Positions 11,573 to 22,741 of a stretch of 64,000 nucleotides of DNA are shown piece after piece; position 1 is the stretch's first letter, and each line of letters opens with the position of its first letter. The notes under the pieces are model-generated. The model did not search any database, was not told where the DNA came from, and saw only the letters and a list, made by a program, of their open reading frames with translations. The stretch covers positions 90,120,585 to 90,184,584 of the forward strand of contig CM039463.1 in assembly GCA_022414725.1 (NCBI GenBank), read 5' to 3'. The DNA is from Microglena sp. YARC. Taxonomy: Eukaryota > Chlorophyta > Chlorophyceae > Chlamydomonadales > Chlamydomonadaceae. A program made the translations under genes and the position numbers.

Positions 11573-11661
11573 CAGCGTATACTACTAGGACACGAGTGCC
11601 TGATGGCATCTGATTCAGATGCCAATCAGGCACTCGTGTTATCCTAGTAGTATACACGCTG
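11573..11661. repeat. 89-bp near-perfect hairpin
   Basis: Arms of about 42 bases (GCGTATACTACTAGGACACG... and ...GTATCCTAGTAGTATACACG-like complement) fold back around ATCTGATTCAGAT. Few mismatches separate the arms. This is probably a fold-back MITE remnant or a recent palindrome. Confidence 0.75.
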
Positions 11662-12185
11662 CCAATAATGCATGTTTCGCAGACCACCACCGCGCCTGAG
11701 TTTGGACTACCACGCGACAGCGACAGAACGTAGGGAATTTCTCTACCTCTTTCAAGGCGGCAAGTCTCAAAATTGGGGAACCTGGCAAGGGCTCAAACCG
11801 CAGACCTGTCAGGTTGGTGGATCCTACCTAGTACCGGAGTGCTAGAGTGTGCTAGCCAGTACCATAGTTAGCCAGGAGTCCCCGGACAGAGCACCAGAGT
11901 GTGTTGGTTTAAACCCAAGACAATGATTAGGATCAAGTAGAACCAGCATCCCTGCCACAGGCAAGAAGAACGCTTACAATGATTACAAGGTTACCATGAT
12001 ACAAGCAGCACAACAGTATTCTCAAACATATATTTTATAATTACCTACATAAAAGTCCCGATCACAGTCATACGGCCTAAAAGGACGCCCAGCTCAGGGA
12101 GAGGAAAACATCGGGAACTTGCTGCTCGTGCCCATGGGCAGTCCACCCATTCAAACCCCGACTTGTGTAACCTTGTGCTACTAGT

Positions 12186-12249
12186 AGGGACCGGCATACC
12201 ATATGATGTAGACCAAAGACGATAATGGTATCATATTGCCGTTCTCTAG
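12186..12249. mobile_element. hAT-like MITE, 64 bp, with 8-bp TSD
   Basis: The element starts TAGGGACCGGCATACC and ends GCCGTTCTCTA. It is flanked by the perfect direct repeat GCTACTAG at 12178-12185 and 12250-12257. An 8-bp duplication and TAGGG-type ends fit non-autonomous hAT elements. Two longer relatives are at 17941-18118 and 18345-18504. Confidence 0.8.
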
Positions 12250-12257
12250 CTACTAGC

Positions 12258-12980
12258 CTCTGGGCATCGACACACCCCTTGGTTATACTCCTCCTCATCA
12301 ATGTAACTTGATCACAAGCGAGCAATTTAGATAGGGACTGGCCTGCCCCCCTCTTCCTGCTCCTCTTCTCCCTAATGACAACTCAACCACGGCTGCTGTC
12401 AACCACCTCCACAACGGCCCTGATGACCCCAACCACCTCAACCACGGCTGCTTTCAAGATACTTCAAGATATAAGGAGCACTGTTTTCCTTTTGTGCGAC
12501 GCGCCGCCATTCCGTCGCTGCATAGCGACGCATGTGTCCGGCTAAAGTAGTCAAAAATGCCCCCCCCCACCCACCCACCCACCCACGTACACCCCGGGCT
12601 TCTTGCTTTGCGGGGATCGGGGGGCAGCACGTTGCACAGGGGTCGCATCGAGTTGCTCAATTTGCGAAGCGTCGCATGAAAACAAAAACAAGATATAAGG
12701 AGCTGCCAAGGCTAGTGTGTGTGTGTGGGGGGGGGGGAGGAGGCGTGGGAGGTGTGGTGTGGGCCTAACCAAGATCCACACTATACGATCAAGGCCAAGA
12801 CACACCAAGGTAGATGTTTCTTGGCCATGGTATAGGCCTAACCAGCACCAAGTTGGCCTTGGTGTTGGTTAAACCTTAACCAACAGGTTGGTGTTTCTTG
12901 GCCTTGGTGTTTCTTGGCCTTGTCGTATGGAGCCTTTCTAGGGTTTGGGCCCATCCCATTTGGCAGTGCAGTGCAGCCTG
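12258..12980. other. intergenic, no supported gene
   Basis: Downstream of the coatomer zeta gene. It contains a C-rich tract (12561-12585), a (GT)nGn tract (12716-12740), and a block (GCGACGCGCCGCC...ACGACGCATG-like) that has a diverged partner near 44905-44980. ORFs are short and unconvincing. Confidence 0.5.
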
Positions 12981-12984
12981 TTAG

Positions 12985-13495
12985 ATAGCGCCTACATGAG
13001 CAGCGACCTTGCCAAGAAGTTCTTCGTCCTAGGAGCTCAACCATTTTGGGTTGCTTCAAAAGCGCAACTGCCTCCTTTGCAGTTGAGCCTACTTGAGCAG
13101 CGACCATGCCAAGTGCTCCTTTGCTGAGGCAAAAGCGCTGGAGAAGGTCTAGGCCCCTCCCATAGAGGCCCTTGGCCCTTTGCCCCTCGCATGGCCACGC
13201 GAGATGAAAGCAATTGCGCCTACTTAACCAGCGACCTTGCCAAGTGTTCCTTTGCTGATGCAAAAGCGCTGGAGAAGGTCTGGGCCCCTCCCATAGAAGC
13301 ACTTGGTCCTTCGCCCTCTGCCCCTCGCATGGCCACGCGAGATGAAAGTAGCTGCGCCTACTTGAGCAGCGACCTTGCCAAGTGTTCCTTTGCGGAGGCA
13401 AAAGCGCTGGAGAACGTCTGGGCCCCTCCCATAGAGGCACTTGGTCCTTCGCCCTCTGCCCCTCGCATGGCCACGCGAGATGAAAGTAGCTGCGC
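12985..13495 (-). repeat. tandem copies of the coatomer zeta terminal exon
   Basis: The stop codon of the true terminal exon (13496-13498) has counterparts at 13358, 13220, 13089 and 12992, giving periods of 138, 138, 131 and 97 bp. Most copies repeat the C-terminal codons ([10 protein letters not shown], then TAG) and the flanking sequence. They lie in the 3' UTR or beyond. Long ORFs on either strand here are translations of this array. Confidence 0.8.
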
Positions 13496-16400
13496 CTACT
13501 TGAGCAGCGACCTTGCCAAGTGTTCCTTTGCGGAAGCAAAAGCGCTGGAGAACGTCTGGGCCCCTCCCATAGAGGCACTTGGCCCTTCGCCCTCTGCCCC
13601 TCGCATGGTCACGCGAGATGATACTAACTGGGGATCCGTCTCCAAAATGATTCTATGAAAAAGGACATAATGTTCTGTTAGCTGGTGGCGCCGGTGGAAG
13701 TGGTTGTGGTGATGGTTGAAGTAGTTGAGCCAGGAGATAGAGAGGGTTTGTATGTTATGTGTTGGGGTGAGTTCAACTGCTGGATGTATAACAGGGTACT
13801 ACATTTGGTCATTTTGGGTTGCTTCAAAAGCACAACCCCAAAGCAGGCGCAACTGCCTCCTTTTGGGTTACGCTTATGATTCAACTGAAAACAAAAATCT
13901 GCGTGCTGCGCCCAGAGTGGGTTAAAAAATTGCTTCAATCACGCAGTCGGGCTCCAAAACCTTGTGCTAGCGTCATGTAATACCCTGATCTATTGTATCT
14001 GTAGTCAAAGCGAATCCCTGTTCACAACAAGAGAAGGAGGCCACAGTGCAAAACTATATTTCTTGGTCTAACGGCTACAATGCCGTGAACCATGTGTATG
14101 GAAAGGCGTAGATCGTTAATATTAGTGACTGAATGATACAAGTGAATGTTAGTTAAAATTAGACGGACGAGCCGACTTCCCAGAATTTTAAATTTATTTG
14201 AAAAACTAACATTGTTGTGACACTATAATCATATTAGTTAATATTACTTTTTTGAACACTTACATTAGTTGCCGCTCCCTAACCATTTGTGCAATCATAG
14301 GGTGGGTCTTATAGGGAAGGTGCAGGAAGACAGTTCTAGTGCTTGCTAGGTTAGCTGGAGGTTCAACTGTGAGCTGAATGTGGAAGTCCATGCAGCTGTT
14401 TTAAGGAAAGGAGCCAGTGTCTTTATGAGACAACAAAGCAATGCCCACAGGCTCTAATGTGGCAAGAGTGGTTGGCCCCAGTGAAAGCAAACGACCTGGC
14501 CCCCCCAACCTCAAGCCTCGTAAAAGGCGTACTATTTATTTATTTATGTAATGTGGCAATCCCAAAACACACAGGTACACATTTTACCATTTAGCACTTT
14601 GCACAAGTAGCACCTTAAATACAAACCTGAGTCCATGGGGTATGCAACAAGTGAGTTACTAGCTTCCAAGTTACAGGAATTCTGTGTTTTGCTTTACAGT
14701 GCTGTACTTCAGTTAGCTGGCTGGCTACACTATACAAGCTTGCACAGGTATAACTCAACCTCCATCACACCCACCCACCCACAGGCACAGATAGACCCCC
14801 CCCCCCCCACCACCACCACCACACCCTCAGGAACAGACAAACACTCAGACACACACACTCACCCTCCATCCAGGATCTCGTCAATAGCCAGCAGCACAAG
14901 GTCCAAGTTTTCTAGCACAGTCTTCTTCTCAATTTGCTGCCTGTAGAAGGTAAAACAAAACACCAGTCAGCAGCAAGAATAGAGCCAAATCAACAAGATA
15001 ATAATTGTAGAAGTAAAGGGGATGGCCAAATCAACAAGAGAAGAATTGTAAAAGTAAAGGGGATGGCCAGCAAGCATCAGTGGCAGGCCCAGACTTCTTA
15101 TCATAGTACAACCATAGTTCTTCTTTTCTGCTACGAGCAGCAGCTTCTAGGCAGCTCCCCAAGCCAGCTACTGGGCTAAGCCCCAAGATTTCAACAGTTC
15201 TGGACAGCGATTCAGTCAGATTCCAGACACGCTAGGTTGCATCAGCTTTGGCTGAATAGCCAGTCAGGGGGGCTGCCTAGACGCTGCTGCTTTTATCTGA
15301 AAATAAAAACATTGATTACAACCTCCAGTGACATGGATTGAATCGCGTGAAGGGTTGAGACGGAATATTCCTCCTTTCAAACAGTACACAGGATGAGTAT
15401 TGCAGATTTGCTTGGAAGGGCCATGAGAGACAGTGGGATGAATGCTGGATAGGTGTATATACATGTTAGCTGTTTGCATAACCCATGCATGTTAGGCGGA
15501 GGTGAGGTATGTCGGTCTGAGTGGATTTGGTTAGGCGCCGGTGAAAGGAAGGTATGTATGTTACAGTCCAGGGAAAGGAAATGTTGGCAAATGAACCTTC
15601 CTGCCTGGGTCTGGTTCATCTGCTATGTTTTTCTGCTTTTGTTTTTGACCCCAACATATTGAAATTGCTGTCTGATGTGTGTTGTACTGGCATGATGTGG
15701 TGTGGAGTGATACATACGTGAGCTGCCCCCCCCCCCCCCCCCCCCCCCCTCCCCCCCCTCAGCTCTCCCCTCTAACCCAACACATTCTTACATACTATCA
15801 AAATCTAAACCGCTTCACAGTTCACACAGAAATTTGCATAATGTATGGGTCCTCCCGGGTCGCAAACAAAACTGCACACTCCTGCTAGTCATACTGAGAG
15901 AATGTGGCTGATGCTTGAATAGAGCATATACAACAAAAGCATGAGGGCGAGATGCACGCACACCCCTTGTACAACTTTCTTTTGCACGGTCTTCTTAAGT
16001 CACAAGCAATCAAAATGGGCTTCGAGTCACAACCAATACCATCGCCATAATCAAACGAGTACAAATTGTCTGAAGGTAGAGTAACTTGGTAGGTGTCCCC
16101 CATGTCAAATTGGTGTGGGGGTTCCATCTCCAGTGTACATTGGCACCATGATACATGAATCTGTGATACACACCTGAGCAACCCAGATACAGCCTCATAG
16201 AAGCATTGCAGGACTGAGTACAGGATGAGCTCATTCTCATCTTGAGAGCCAGTCACGTAGAACATGAGATCTCCGACGTACTTGTAGACCGCAATATAAT
16301 CATCGAACATGACGATTTCAGCTGCAGCAGACCAATGGGCAAGTCCAATCGGATGAGTGATAATATGGGACAGGGCATGCGCGAGGAGAAAGACACCTAT

Positions 16401-16692
16401 TCATTTCCGAGTGCTTTCGAAATGAAGCAGTGATCACCTTCTTGCCGAGCATTTGTCCCCTTGGTTTTGTTCCACAAGGACTTCTCGAAGTTGCTCTGAG
16501 AAGATACAGTGGTCCTACACATAATTCGAATCGAAACATGTTGGTTGCCGCGCTAGATCGATCTGAGGCTACCTTTCATTCCAAGGCTCACCAGTCCTGC
16601 GAGTAATACTTCACAGCTATGCGTTTGCCCTCGGAATCGAGGAGCAGGATGCACTTCACCACGGGACATGTGGGATCTTGAATATTGGTCAT
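13496..16692 (-). CDS. COPZ: coatomer subunit zeta (COPI), 5 exons
   Basis: Zeta is the small longin-fold subunit of the COPI coat, pairing with gamma-COP on Golgi-to-ER vesicles. Exons are 16692-16592 (ATG at 16692), 16493-16438, 16321-16174, 14940-14863 and 13652-13496 (TAG). All junctions keep phase, giving 540 nt and about 179 aa, the usual length. Diagnostic motifs in order are [38 protein letters not shown] followed by [34 protein letters not shown] and the C-terminal ARSLLK. About ten residues usually present between KYY and FEK are missing, so a micro-exon between exons 1 and 2 may be overlooked. The intron between exons 3 and 4 contains MITE copy D. The terminal exon is tandemly duplicated downstream. 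Confidence 0.92.
13653..14862. other. coatomer zeta intron 4
   Basis: Intron between the fourth and fifth exons. It includes a second copy (14116-14283) of the AT-rich interspersed repeat seen at 2822-3001, and a C10 plus (CCA)n tract at 14797-14825. No exon-like segment is needed for phase. Confidence 0.7.
15113..15314. mobile_element. MITE, CACTG-ended family, copy D, with 8-bp TSD
   Basis: 202 bp, starting CATAGTTCTTCTTTTCTGCT and ending with its inverted complement. It is flanked by AGTACAAC (15105-15112) and ATTACAAC (15315-15322), an 8-bp target duplication with one mismatch. It sits in an intron of the coatomer zeta gene. Confidence 0.75.
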
Positions 16693-17932
16693 AATCAAGG
16701 ATGAGGGTAATCAGCGAGTGGGGAATCTAGCGCTGCTGCTCTGAGAATTGTCTAGTCGGGTGCCGAGCTGCCGTTTTTCAACCAGGTACCAAGAAGCAAG
16801 AACCAAGCCAAGCCAAGCCAAACCATTCTTGACCTCGACCAGCTGGCAAGGGCCTGCCTCCTGGGCCTGCCTTCAGGATGCCACCGACCATCAAAATTGT
16901 CAGCCAAATTACAGCTTGTGACCAATTCTTGCTGGGCACCTGAACTGAAGCTGCATGACAATTTAGTAGCGAGCATACATCGTGTGGCAGACATATGCAA
17001 TTCCGTCTCCGGAAGCAGCAAACACCTCCTTGGCGCAACCTGGTGCACGCGTAAGGTACATAAATGCTGCGCTTTATCAACCCACACGGCCACTCCGGAC
17101 TGTCTGCTTACTTGTACTTAATTACCGCTATACATTCGTCTCAAGAGTCGACCTCGCGACGTAAGCCAATTAAACGCGGGCCAATACAGTTGACGCCAAC
17201 CTAGTCACTTGCCCACATGTTCCACGTGGTTCAGGCTTGTGAAAGCTGCAACAGGACTGCCACACGAAGTTGCTTGTAAACATCGACTGTACTTGAACAT
17301 GATCTGTTCTTCAGTTGGTACGAAGTTGCTTGTACACCGGCACCAGCTTGTCCACGATCACTGCTAAGAAAACACTCCAGAAATAACATGCACGGAAATA
17401 AGTTGATATACTGCCTTCCTACATTCCTTTTGTCCGGCTGGTAGGAGGTATCCTACAACAACTAGGTATCCTTGTACACAATCTGCCACCACATTACCCT
17501 ATCCCCATGCTTTGATGCACATGCCAACCACTTCTCATCAATGCCTGTGATGCTCAGCTACAATTCCCCCCTCTAGTAGTCTAGTGCTTGCACCCTTCCA
17601 GCATTCGTTTATTGCGTCGTTTATAGAGTCGTTTATCTATACCACTGCTGCCTTATAGACACGGCCGTCTTTGCGTGTTAACATTTTTTTTAGCTATTGG
17701 ACTCATGGAACCGTCTTCTCATCTCATTACAACTCCAATCAACAGGGTCTCAAACCTATATAATTTCTGCCTTATCAACGACATAATCATTTTGCCAAGC
17801 AGTCAGCCATGAATTTTAGTTTCAGACAAAAAATAAACTTCTCAATGCATTATAACAGCTACGAGGTGATGCCTCTATGAATCCTATGACCAACCACATC
17901 CGTGTGATTACACTCTGTACTCGTGAAAGTGG
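16693..17932. other. intergenic DNA upstream of coatomer zeta
   Basis: Presumed 5' region of the coatomer zeta gene. Short ORFs on both strands (for example 16897-17121) have no recognisable domain. No repeats of note. Confidence 0.5.
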
Positions 17933-17940
17933 TGTATTTG

Positions 17941-18118
17941 TAGGGAACGGCATTATGATATCAAATGATATCATGTCATCATATGATATCATATGATGCC
18001 GGCAGACTGACTAGGCCAAAGTTACCATTCATATACAATGTCATATGATGCAATTTGTATGATATCATATGATATCATGCTCGCCTTTGGTCAACATCAT
18101 ATGATTTGCCGGTCCCTA
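17941..18118. mobile_element. hAT-like MITE, 178 bp, with 8-bp TSD
   Basis: Starts TAGGGAACGGCATTATGATA and ends TTTGCCGGTCCCTA. It is flanked by TGTATTTG at 17933-17940 and again at 18119-18126, a perfect 8-bp duplication. The interior is full of ATCATATGAT palindromes and has no ORF. Confidence 0.85.
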
Positions 18119-18238
18119 TGTATTTGTGTTCATACCTCCCATGTTTACTCCGCCCGCAGATGGTGGGCAGCCTGAATGCTGATAGACCATGTCATCAAAC
18201 CAACCGATATTAAAACCAGATTTCTGAGTATCCGACTT

Positions 18239-18609
18239 CACTGTTTCTTGTTTAGGCTACTTATGGCAGCTTCCAGCCAGATCCATTAGCCAGCCACTGG
18301 GTCAAGCCCAAAGCTTTCAGCTGCGTTGAACTGCCTGTCATATCTAGGGATCGGCAACATGTCATCATATGATATCATGTGATGCCGGCAGTCTGACTAG
18401 GCTTAAGTTACCATTTATATACAGTATGATATGATGCAATTTGTATGATATCATATGATATCATACTCACCTTTGGTCAACATCATATGATATGCCAGTC
18501 CCTAGTCATATCAGCTTTCAGGCGCACTAGCTAGCTCCAGGTTCTACTAAAGGACAGGGAAAGGGAGCTGCCTAGAAACTGCTACGCGTGGTCCAAAAAA
18601 GAAACAGTG
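18239..18609. mobile_element. MITE, CACTG-ended family, copy E, interrupted
   Basis: Begins CACTGTTTCTTG and ends AAGAAACAGTG, flanked by TCCGACTT (18231-18238) and TCTGACTT (18610-18617). Removing the nested hAT-like MITE and one copy of its target duplication leaves 203 bp, exactly the length of copy F. It ends only 28 bp upstream of the first visible GST-like exon. Confidence 0.85.
18345..18504. mobile_element. hAT-like MITE, 160 bp, nested
   Basis: Starts TAGGGATCGGCA and ends TGCCAGTCCCTA. Perfect 8-bp direct repeats GTCATATC flank it at 18337-18344 and 18505-18512. It was inserted into the CACTG-family MITE at 18239-18609, so it is the younger of the two. Confidence 0.87.
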
Positions 18610-18637
18610 TCTGACTTGTCTTCTGTGACGTATCCAG

Positions 18638-20683
18638 GATCTGTACCGCATCATGGGCTTACCTGTACTGCACACCATCGTCTTCAGACACTTCTGTGAA
18701 TCTGCTAGGTGGGGTCTGCAACTCTCCCATCGACAGTTCATTGAGCGAGGGCACCTGCCTGCTATGAACATGGTGACCGCACCTAAGAAGACAATCAAGG
18801 GCACCAGCACACCGTTCCTCTTGAAGGGGGCAGACCAGATTGGGCCAATAGAGGATGAGATGGACAGTTGGGCTGTACTGTCTACTTGTCATGGACCTCC
18901 CATTCCCGAGGATTTGAAAGAGATACTGAACAAGACTCTGGGACCGGCTGTGAGAACCATCGTGTACGACAAGATGCTATACACGCCAGATATTGGAAAG
19001 CTTATTGCTGGCGCAAATCCTGAGGTGCTTCCAATCTGGCATGTGAGTTTACCAATCTGGCACGTGAGTTTATCAATCTGGCATGTGCGTTTCCCAATCT
19101 GGCATGTGCGTTTACTTCAACTTGGTGGTGTTGCTTGTTCCCATCTTCACACCGTGAATAACATGATGCCATTTAACCATGTCATAACCATGTCATAACC
19201 ATTTAACCATGTCATAACCATGTAACCATGTCATAACCATGTCATAACCATTTAACCATGTCATAACCATGTAACCATGTCATAACCATTTAACCATGTC
19301 ATAACCATGTAACCATGTCATAACCATGTCATAACCATTTAACCATGTCATAACCATGTAACATGTCATAACCATGTCATAACCATGTCATAACCATTTA
19401 ACCATGTCATTACCATGTAACTATGTCATAACCATGTCATTACCATTTAACCATGTCATAACCATGTCATAACCATGTCATAACCATGTCATAACCATGT
19501 AACCATGATTTTGTCAATTACTGTAACCCCAGCTCCTCCCTTCTTCTTCAGCTTCTCTGCATCCTCATCCGCATCTGCTGCCAATGTCACTCTCCGCAGC
19601 CAAAAGCAACCTATGCACTGTTAATTTTGGGGGGCTACAGGTAGCAGCTTCTAGGCAGCTTCCTTTCCCTGCCCTTGGATCAAACCTGAAGCTAGCTAGT
19701 GTGTCTGAAAGCTGACGTGACCAGTATTACGATGCAGCTGCAAACTTGGGCTTTGACCCAGTGGCTGGCTATTGGAGCTGGTGGGAAGCTGCCAGGAGTA
19801 GCCCAAAACAAAACAGTGAACCTACGAAGCCAGCTTATTGACTTCAAAACCACCACACACCAACACACCAGCACCAACACACCATCAACACACCAACACA
19901 CACCAACGCACCAGCACCAACGCACCATCAACACACCAAGACACACCAACACACCAGCACCAACGCACCATCAACACACCAACAAACACCAACACACCAG
20001 CACCAACGCACCATCAACAAACCACCACCAAAACAAAAAAGAGTGAACCTACGAAACCAGCTTGACTGACTTCAAAACCACCACACACCAACGGCACCAC
20101 ACCACCACACCAACACCACATCACCACCAAAACAAAAGCAGTATACTTACGCAGCCAGATTCATTGACTTCCACTGAAATCCACCTTTGCCAAATTGTAT
20201 TCCACCCTCACTCAACTGAGCTGCCCCACCTCCTGCCCCATATCCCCTTATTGACCTCTCCAGAGGTGGCTGTGGTCCTGTGGGATGGGCTACCTATGCC
20301 AGGTAGCAATCCAAAAGCTCCTAGTGAAAGACCCAGAGCACGTTAGACGTTCACAAGTCCGTCTTGACGAAGCTGTGGCAAAGGTCGAGGCTAAGCTTGC
20401 TGAGGGCAAGAGTTCGCCATTTGTGGCCTTGCCTGATGGGAGCCCATGCATGGCCACTGTAGCCGTGTGTGCGCTGTTTGCACCTATCGTCAGCCCTCCG
20501 TTGTATGGGTATGGAGCAATGACTGCACCACCTGTGGAGGCCATGCAACCAAGCGTCCAGGAATTCACAGCCAAGTACCGTGGTACTGAGCTTGGGAAGT
20601 TTGTGTTGAAAACATACGAAGAATGGCGTGTGCCAAAGGAAGCAAAAATCCAGACGCCAGAGATGCTTAAAAGTAACATGTAG
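18638..20683 (+). CDS. glutathione S-transferase-like protein (2 exons seen)
   Basis: Exon 18638-19042 (CCAG/GATCTG ... CTGGCAT/GTGAGT) joins exon 20264-20683 (TCTCCAG/AGGTGG, stop TAG) in phase 0, giving about 274 aa. The first part resembles an N-terminal thioredoxin-like GST domain (LHTIVFRHFCESARWGLQL, later TSTPFLLKG). The second resembles the helical C-terminal domain of bacterial-type GST-like proteins, ending VSPPLYG and ELGKFVLKTYEEWR. GSTs conjugate glutathione to electrophiles, but substrate and catalytic residue are not evident here. An ATG exists at 18653, yet the exon has a good acceptor just before 18638, so an upstream exon is likely. The donor is repeated four times in the following intron. 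Confidence 0.6.
19031..19122 (+). repeat. 21-22-bp tandem repeat of the GST-like splice donor
   Basis: CCAATCTGGCATGTGAGTTT occurs four times in a row with small changes (CCAATCTGGCACGTGAG, TCAATCTGGCATGTGCG, CCAATCTGGCATGTGCG). The first is the exon end and donor at 19042/19043. The rest are intronic copies that could act as decoy donors. Confidence 0.8.
19158..19510. repeat. CATGTCATAAC/CATTTAAC minisatellite
   Basis: About 350 bp of mixed short units (ACCATGTCATA, ACCATTTA, ACCATGTA) in higher-order runs, inside the GST-like intron. Non-coding. Confidence 0.85.
19616..19818. mobile_element. MITE, CACTG-ended family, copy F, with 8-bp TSD
   Basis: 203 bp, begins CACTGTTAATTTTGG and ends CAAAACAAAACAGTG. 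It is flanked by AACCTATG (19608-19615) and AACCTACG (19819-19826). Inverted AGCAGCTTCTAGGCAGC-type arms are internal to the ends. The best-defined copy of the family. Confidence 0.85.
19855..20140. repeat. (CACCAACA)n minisatellite in the GST-like intron
   Basis: Irregular repeats of CACACCAACACACCAGCACC and CGCACCATCAACA. A larger duplicated block (GTGAACCTACGA-CCAGCTT, then TGACTTCAAAACCACC) occurs at 19817-19855 and 20043-20085. ORFs here are Thr/His/Pro-rich repeat translation. Confidence 0.75.
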
Positions 20684-22566
20684 CAAACACTGGCAGAAGA
20701 TCAAAATGCATGAGTCATGTAGACGATTGCTACCAGCCACCTGCCTTTCAATGTGTGAGGAGAGATCTGTCTCCTATGCGGTAGCTGGGGAAGATACAGT
20801 GATGAAGTGGTTATTGCTCATTCGTAAGTCATGACGCAAGCACACAGGTTTTCTTGAACACACACACACACACGCACACACACGTACACACACAAGGTAG
20901 CTGGGAAAGATAAAGTGATGACGTGGATTTTGCTCATTTGTAAGTCAAGATGCAAGAACACAGGTTCTCTTGAACACATACACACACACGTTAGCTGGGG
21001 AAGATAAAGTGATGCAGTGGTTATTACTCATTCGTAAGTCAAGACACAAGCACACAGCTTCTCTTGAACACACACACAAAAACGTTGAGCGCTTTGCGAC
21101 GCATTCTCCAACCCACTGACGAAAAGCACCAGAAATGTTAAATTTGAGTATTTGCAACCTGATGGTTCTCGTCGTCCTATGTGCCGATAGCTTTTGCACT
21201 CTTTCCTTCTGTATATACGGTCAAACAGGGAGCGCTAAAAACAATATAATTATATCAGATTTCTGAGTATAGTGCAACTGCCTAATCCATTCGTTCGCCC
21301 TTTTTTGCTTGTGTTCTCGTTGCTGAAGTGGAGTAAACTTGTTGTATGAATTATGATGACACTATTTGGCACCTAATTTGATCATTTGCGGTAGCATATA
21401 ACAGTATCATTCCGTTGACACCATTATGCTAATTTGCTTAGTCCTTAGTGTGCACGTTTAGAGTCCTAACACGGCCATTTCATTTGGTGGTGGTGGTGGG
21501 GGGGGGGTGGGGGGGGGGGGGTCAGCCCTTAGGCTTTTTGCTATCATTTTTTATTCAGACCTCCAAATGGCACCATTGAGATTGTGTTGACAAGGGCAGT
21601 TCATTGGACCACTTAAGACCCGGCGGGGGGGGGGGGGGGAGGGGGGATAAGTATTTTGTCTATCACACAACCCCTGTTTGGTCATTCTGAGGATGCCATA
21701 CTGTAAATACCCAGAGTCCATATGTTATTTAAAGTCATGCCTCTTATTTATATTGAAGGGTGGGGGGCTCTCTATCCCTCCAATCTCGCGAGCACTACAC
21801 AAATGGAACTTAGTGATCTGTCATATGTATCCTCATGCTGCCTCATGTGTAAAATGTATTCAAATTTATAACCAGCTCCAACTTCGTCTCCATTTATTCA
21901 CTGCATGCCCTGGCTGGTTATTTTCAACATGTAACAAGCAAATGTAACGAGCAAAAAGACCCTTTGCCAAATGGCCACATCCTTCATCACATGGGGTTTA
22001 AATATGTATAATTAAACGTTGGTAGCGAGCATTACGTGTGTTTCACCCCGCACTAGACGGAACGCGATGCATCGAGCATCAGCAATGGCGATGTCCATAA
22101 ATTAGTAAGCGATATGCGATGCATCGAAATTCGCAGTTTACGCATCAGCAATAACCCAAGAATAAGTCAGCGACAGTGATGTATATGTTACCGCACGCTG
22201 TGTTTTGGCCTGAGCGGGGATACGAGGTAGCTCCTCCGTCCTGTAACATTGCTCGAGTATCTATACTTATATACTTCTCTCCACTCAAAGAGTGTCATTC
22301 TCTCACACATAAGCACATGTACCGGTATTTGCATACCCATGAAGAGCGTAATTGCATTTGCAAGTCTGCTTACATTAACCAAATTTAAATCCACACCTAA
22401 CACAAGGCCACATTAACAATTTATCATGTCAAGTTTTTAAGTATTTCGTAGACAAGCTTAATTAAAAACCGCTTTATAGGGCGGATTAATAAGATCACAG
22501 TTTTTGCAAACCTACATGTATTAGCATTAGCAGGCATGCGCTCTTTTGGATAAATTAAGCAGCAGT
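20684..22566. other. intergenic DNA, no supported gene
   Basis: Downstream of the GST-like gene. A block with (CA)n and GTAGCTGGGAAAGATA/AAGTGATG is repeated about three times at 20780-21080. Two long G tracts occur at 21499-21522 and 21626-21650. Only short ORFs without recognisable domains. Confidence 0.5.
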
Positions 22567-22741
22567 TATAGCAATTCAGGGGATGAATTGGATGCCAAGG
22601 TCAGACTTAGTACTTGTTCTCATGCCGAATCTCCCAGAAGTCTCTCATCATTCACAGATGTCACATTTCAGGCCAAATTTGAGATACGAAGTGCGATGTC
22701 CGCCATTTTCCAACTCCTAAATCATCCCCTGAATTGCTATA
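22567..22741. mobile_element. 175-bp MITE with 20-bp perfect inverted ends
   Basis: TATAGCAATTCAGGGGATGA at 22567-22586 is perfectly inverted at 22722-22741. The interior has no coding signal. Flanking duplication is not obvious beyond TA. The superfamily is not assigned. Confidence 0.8.

Noticed and set aside
12838..13658. 246-codon minus and 155-codon plus repeat proteins
   Set aside because: Explained by the tandem copies of the coatomer zeta terminal exon; the frames used differ from the coding frame.
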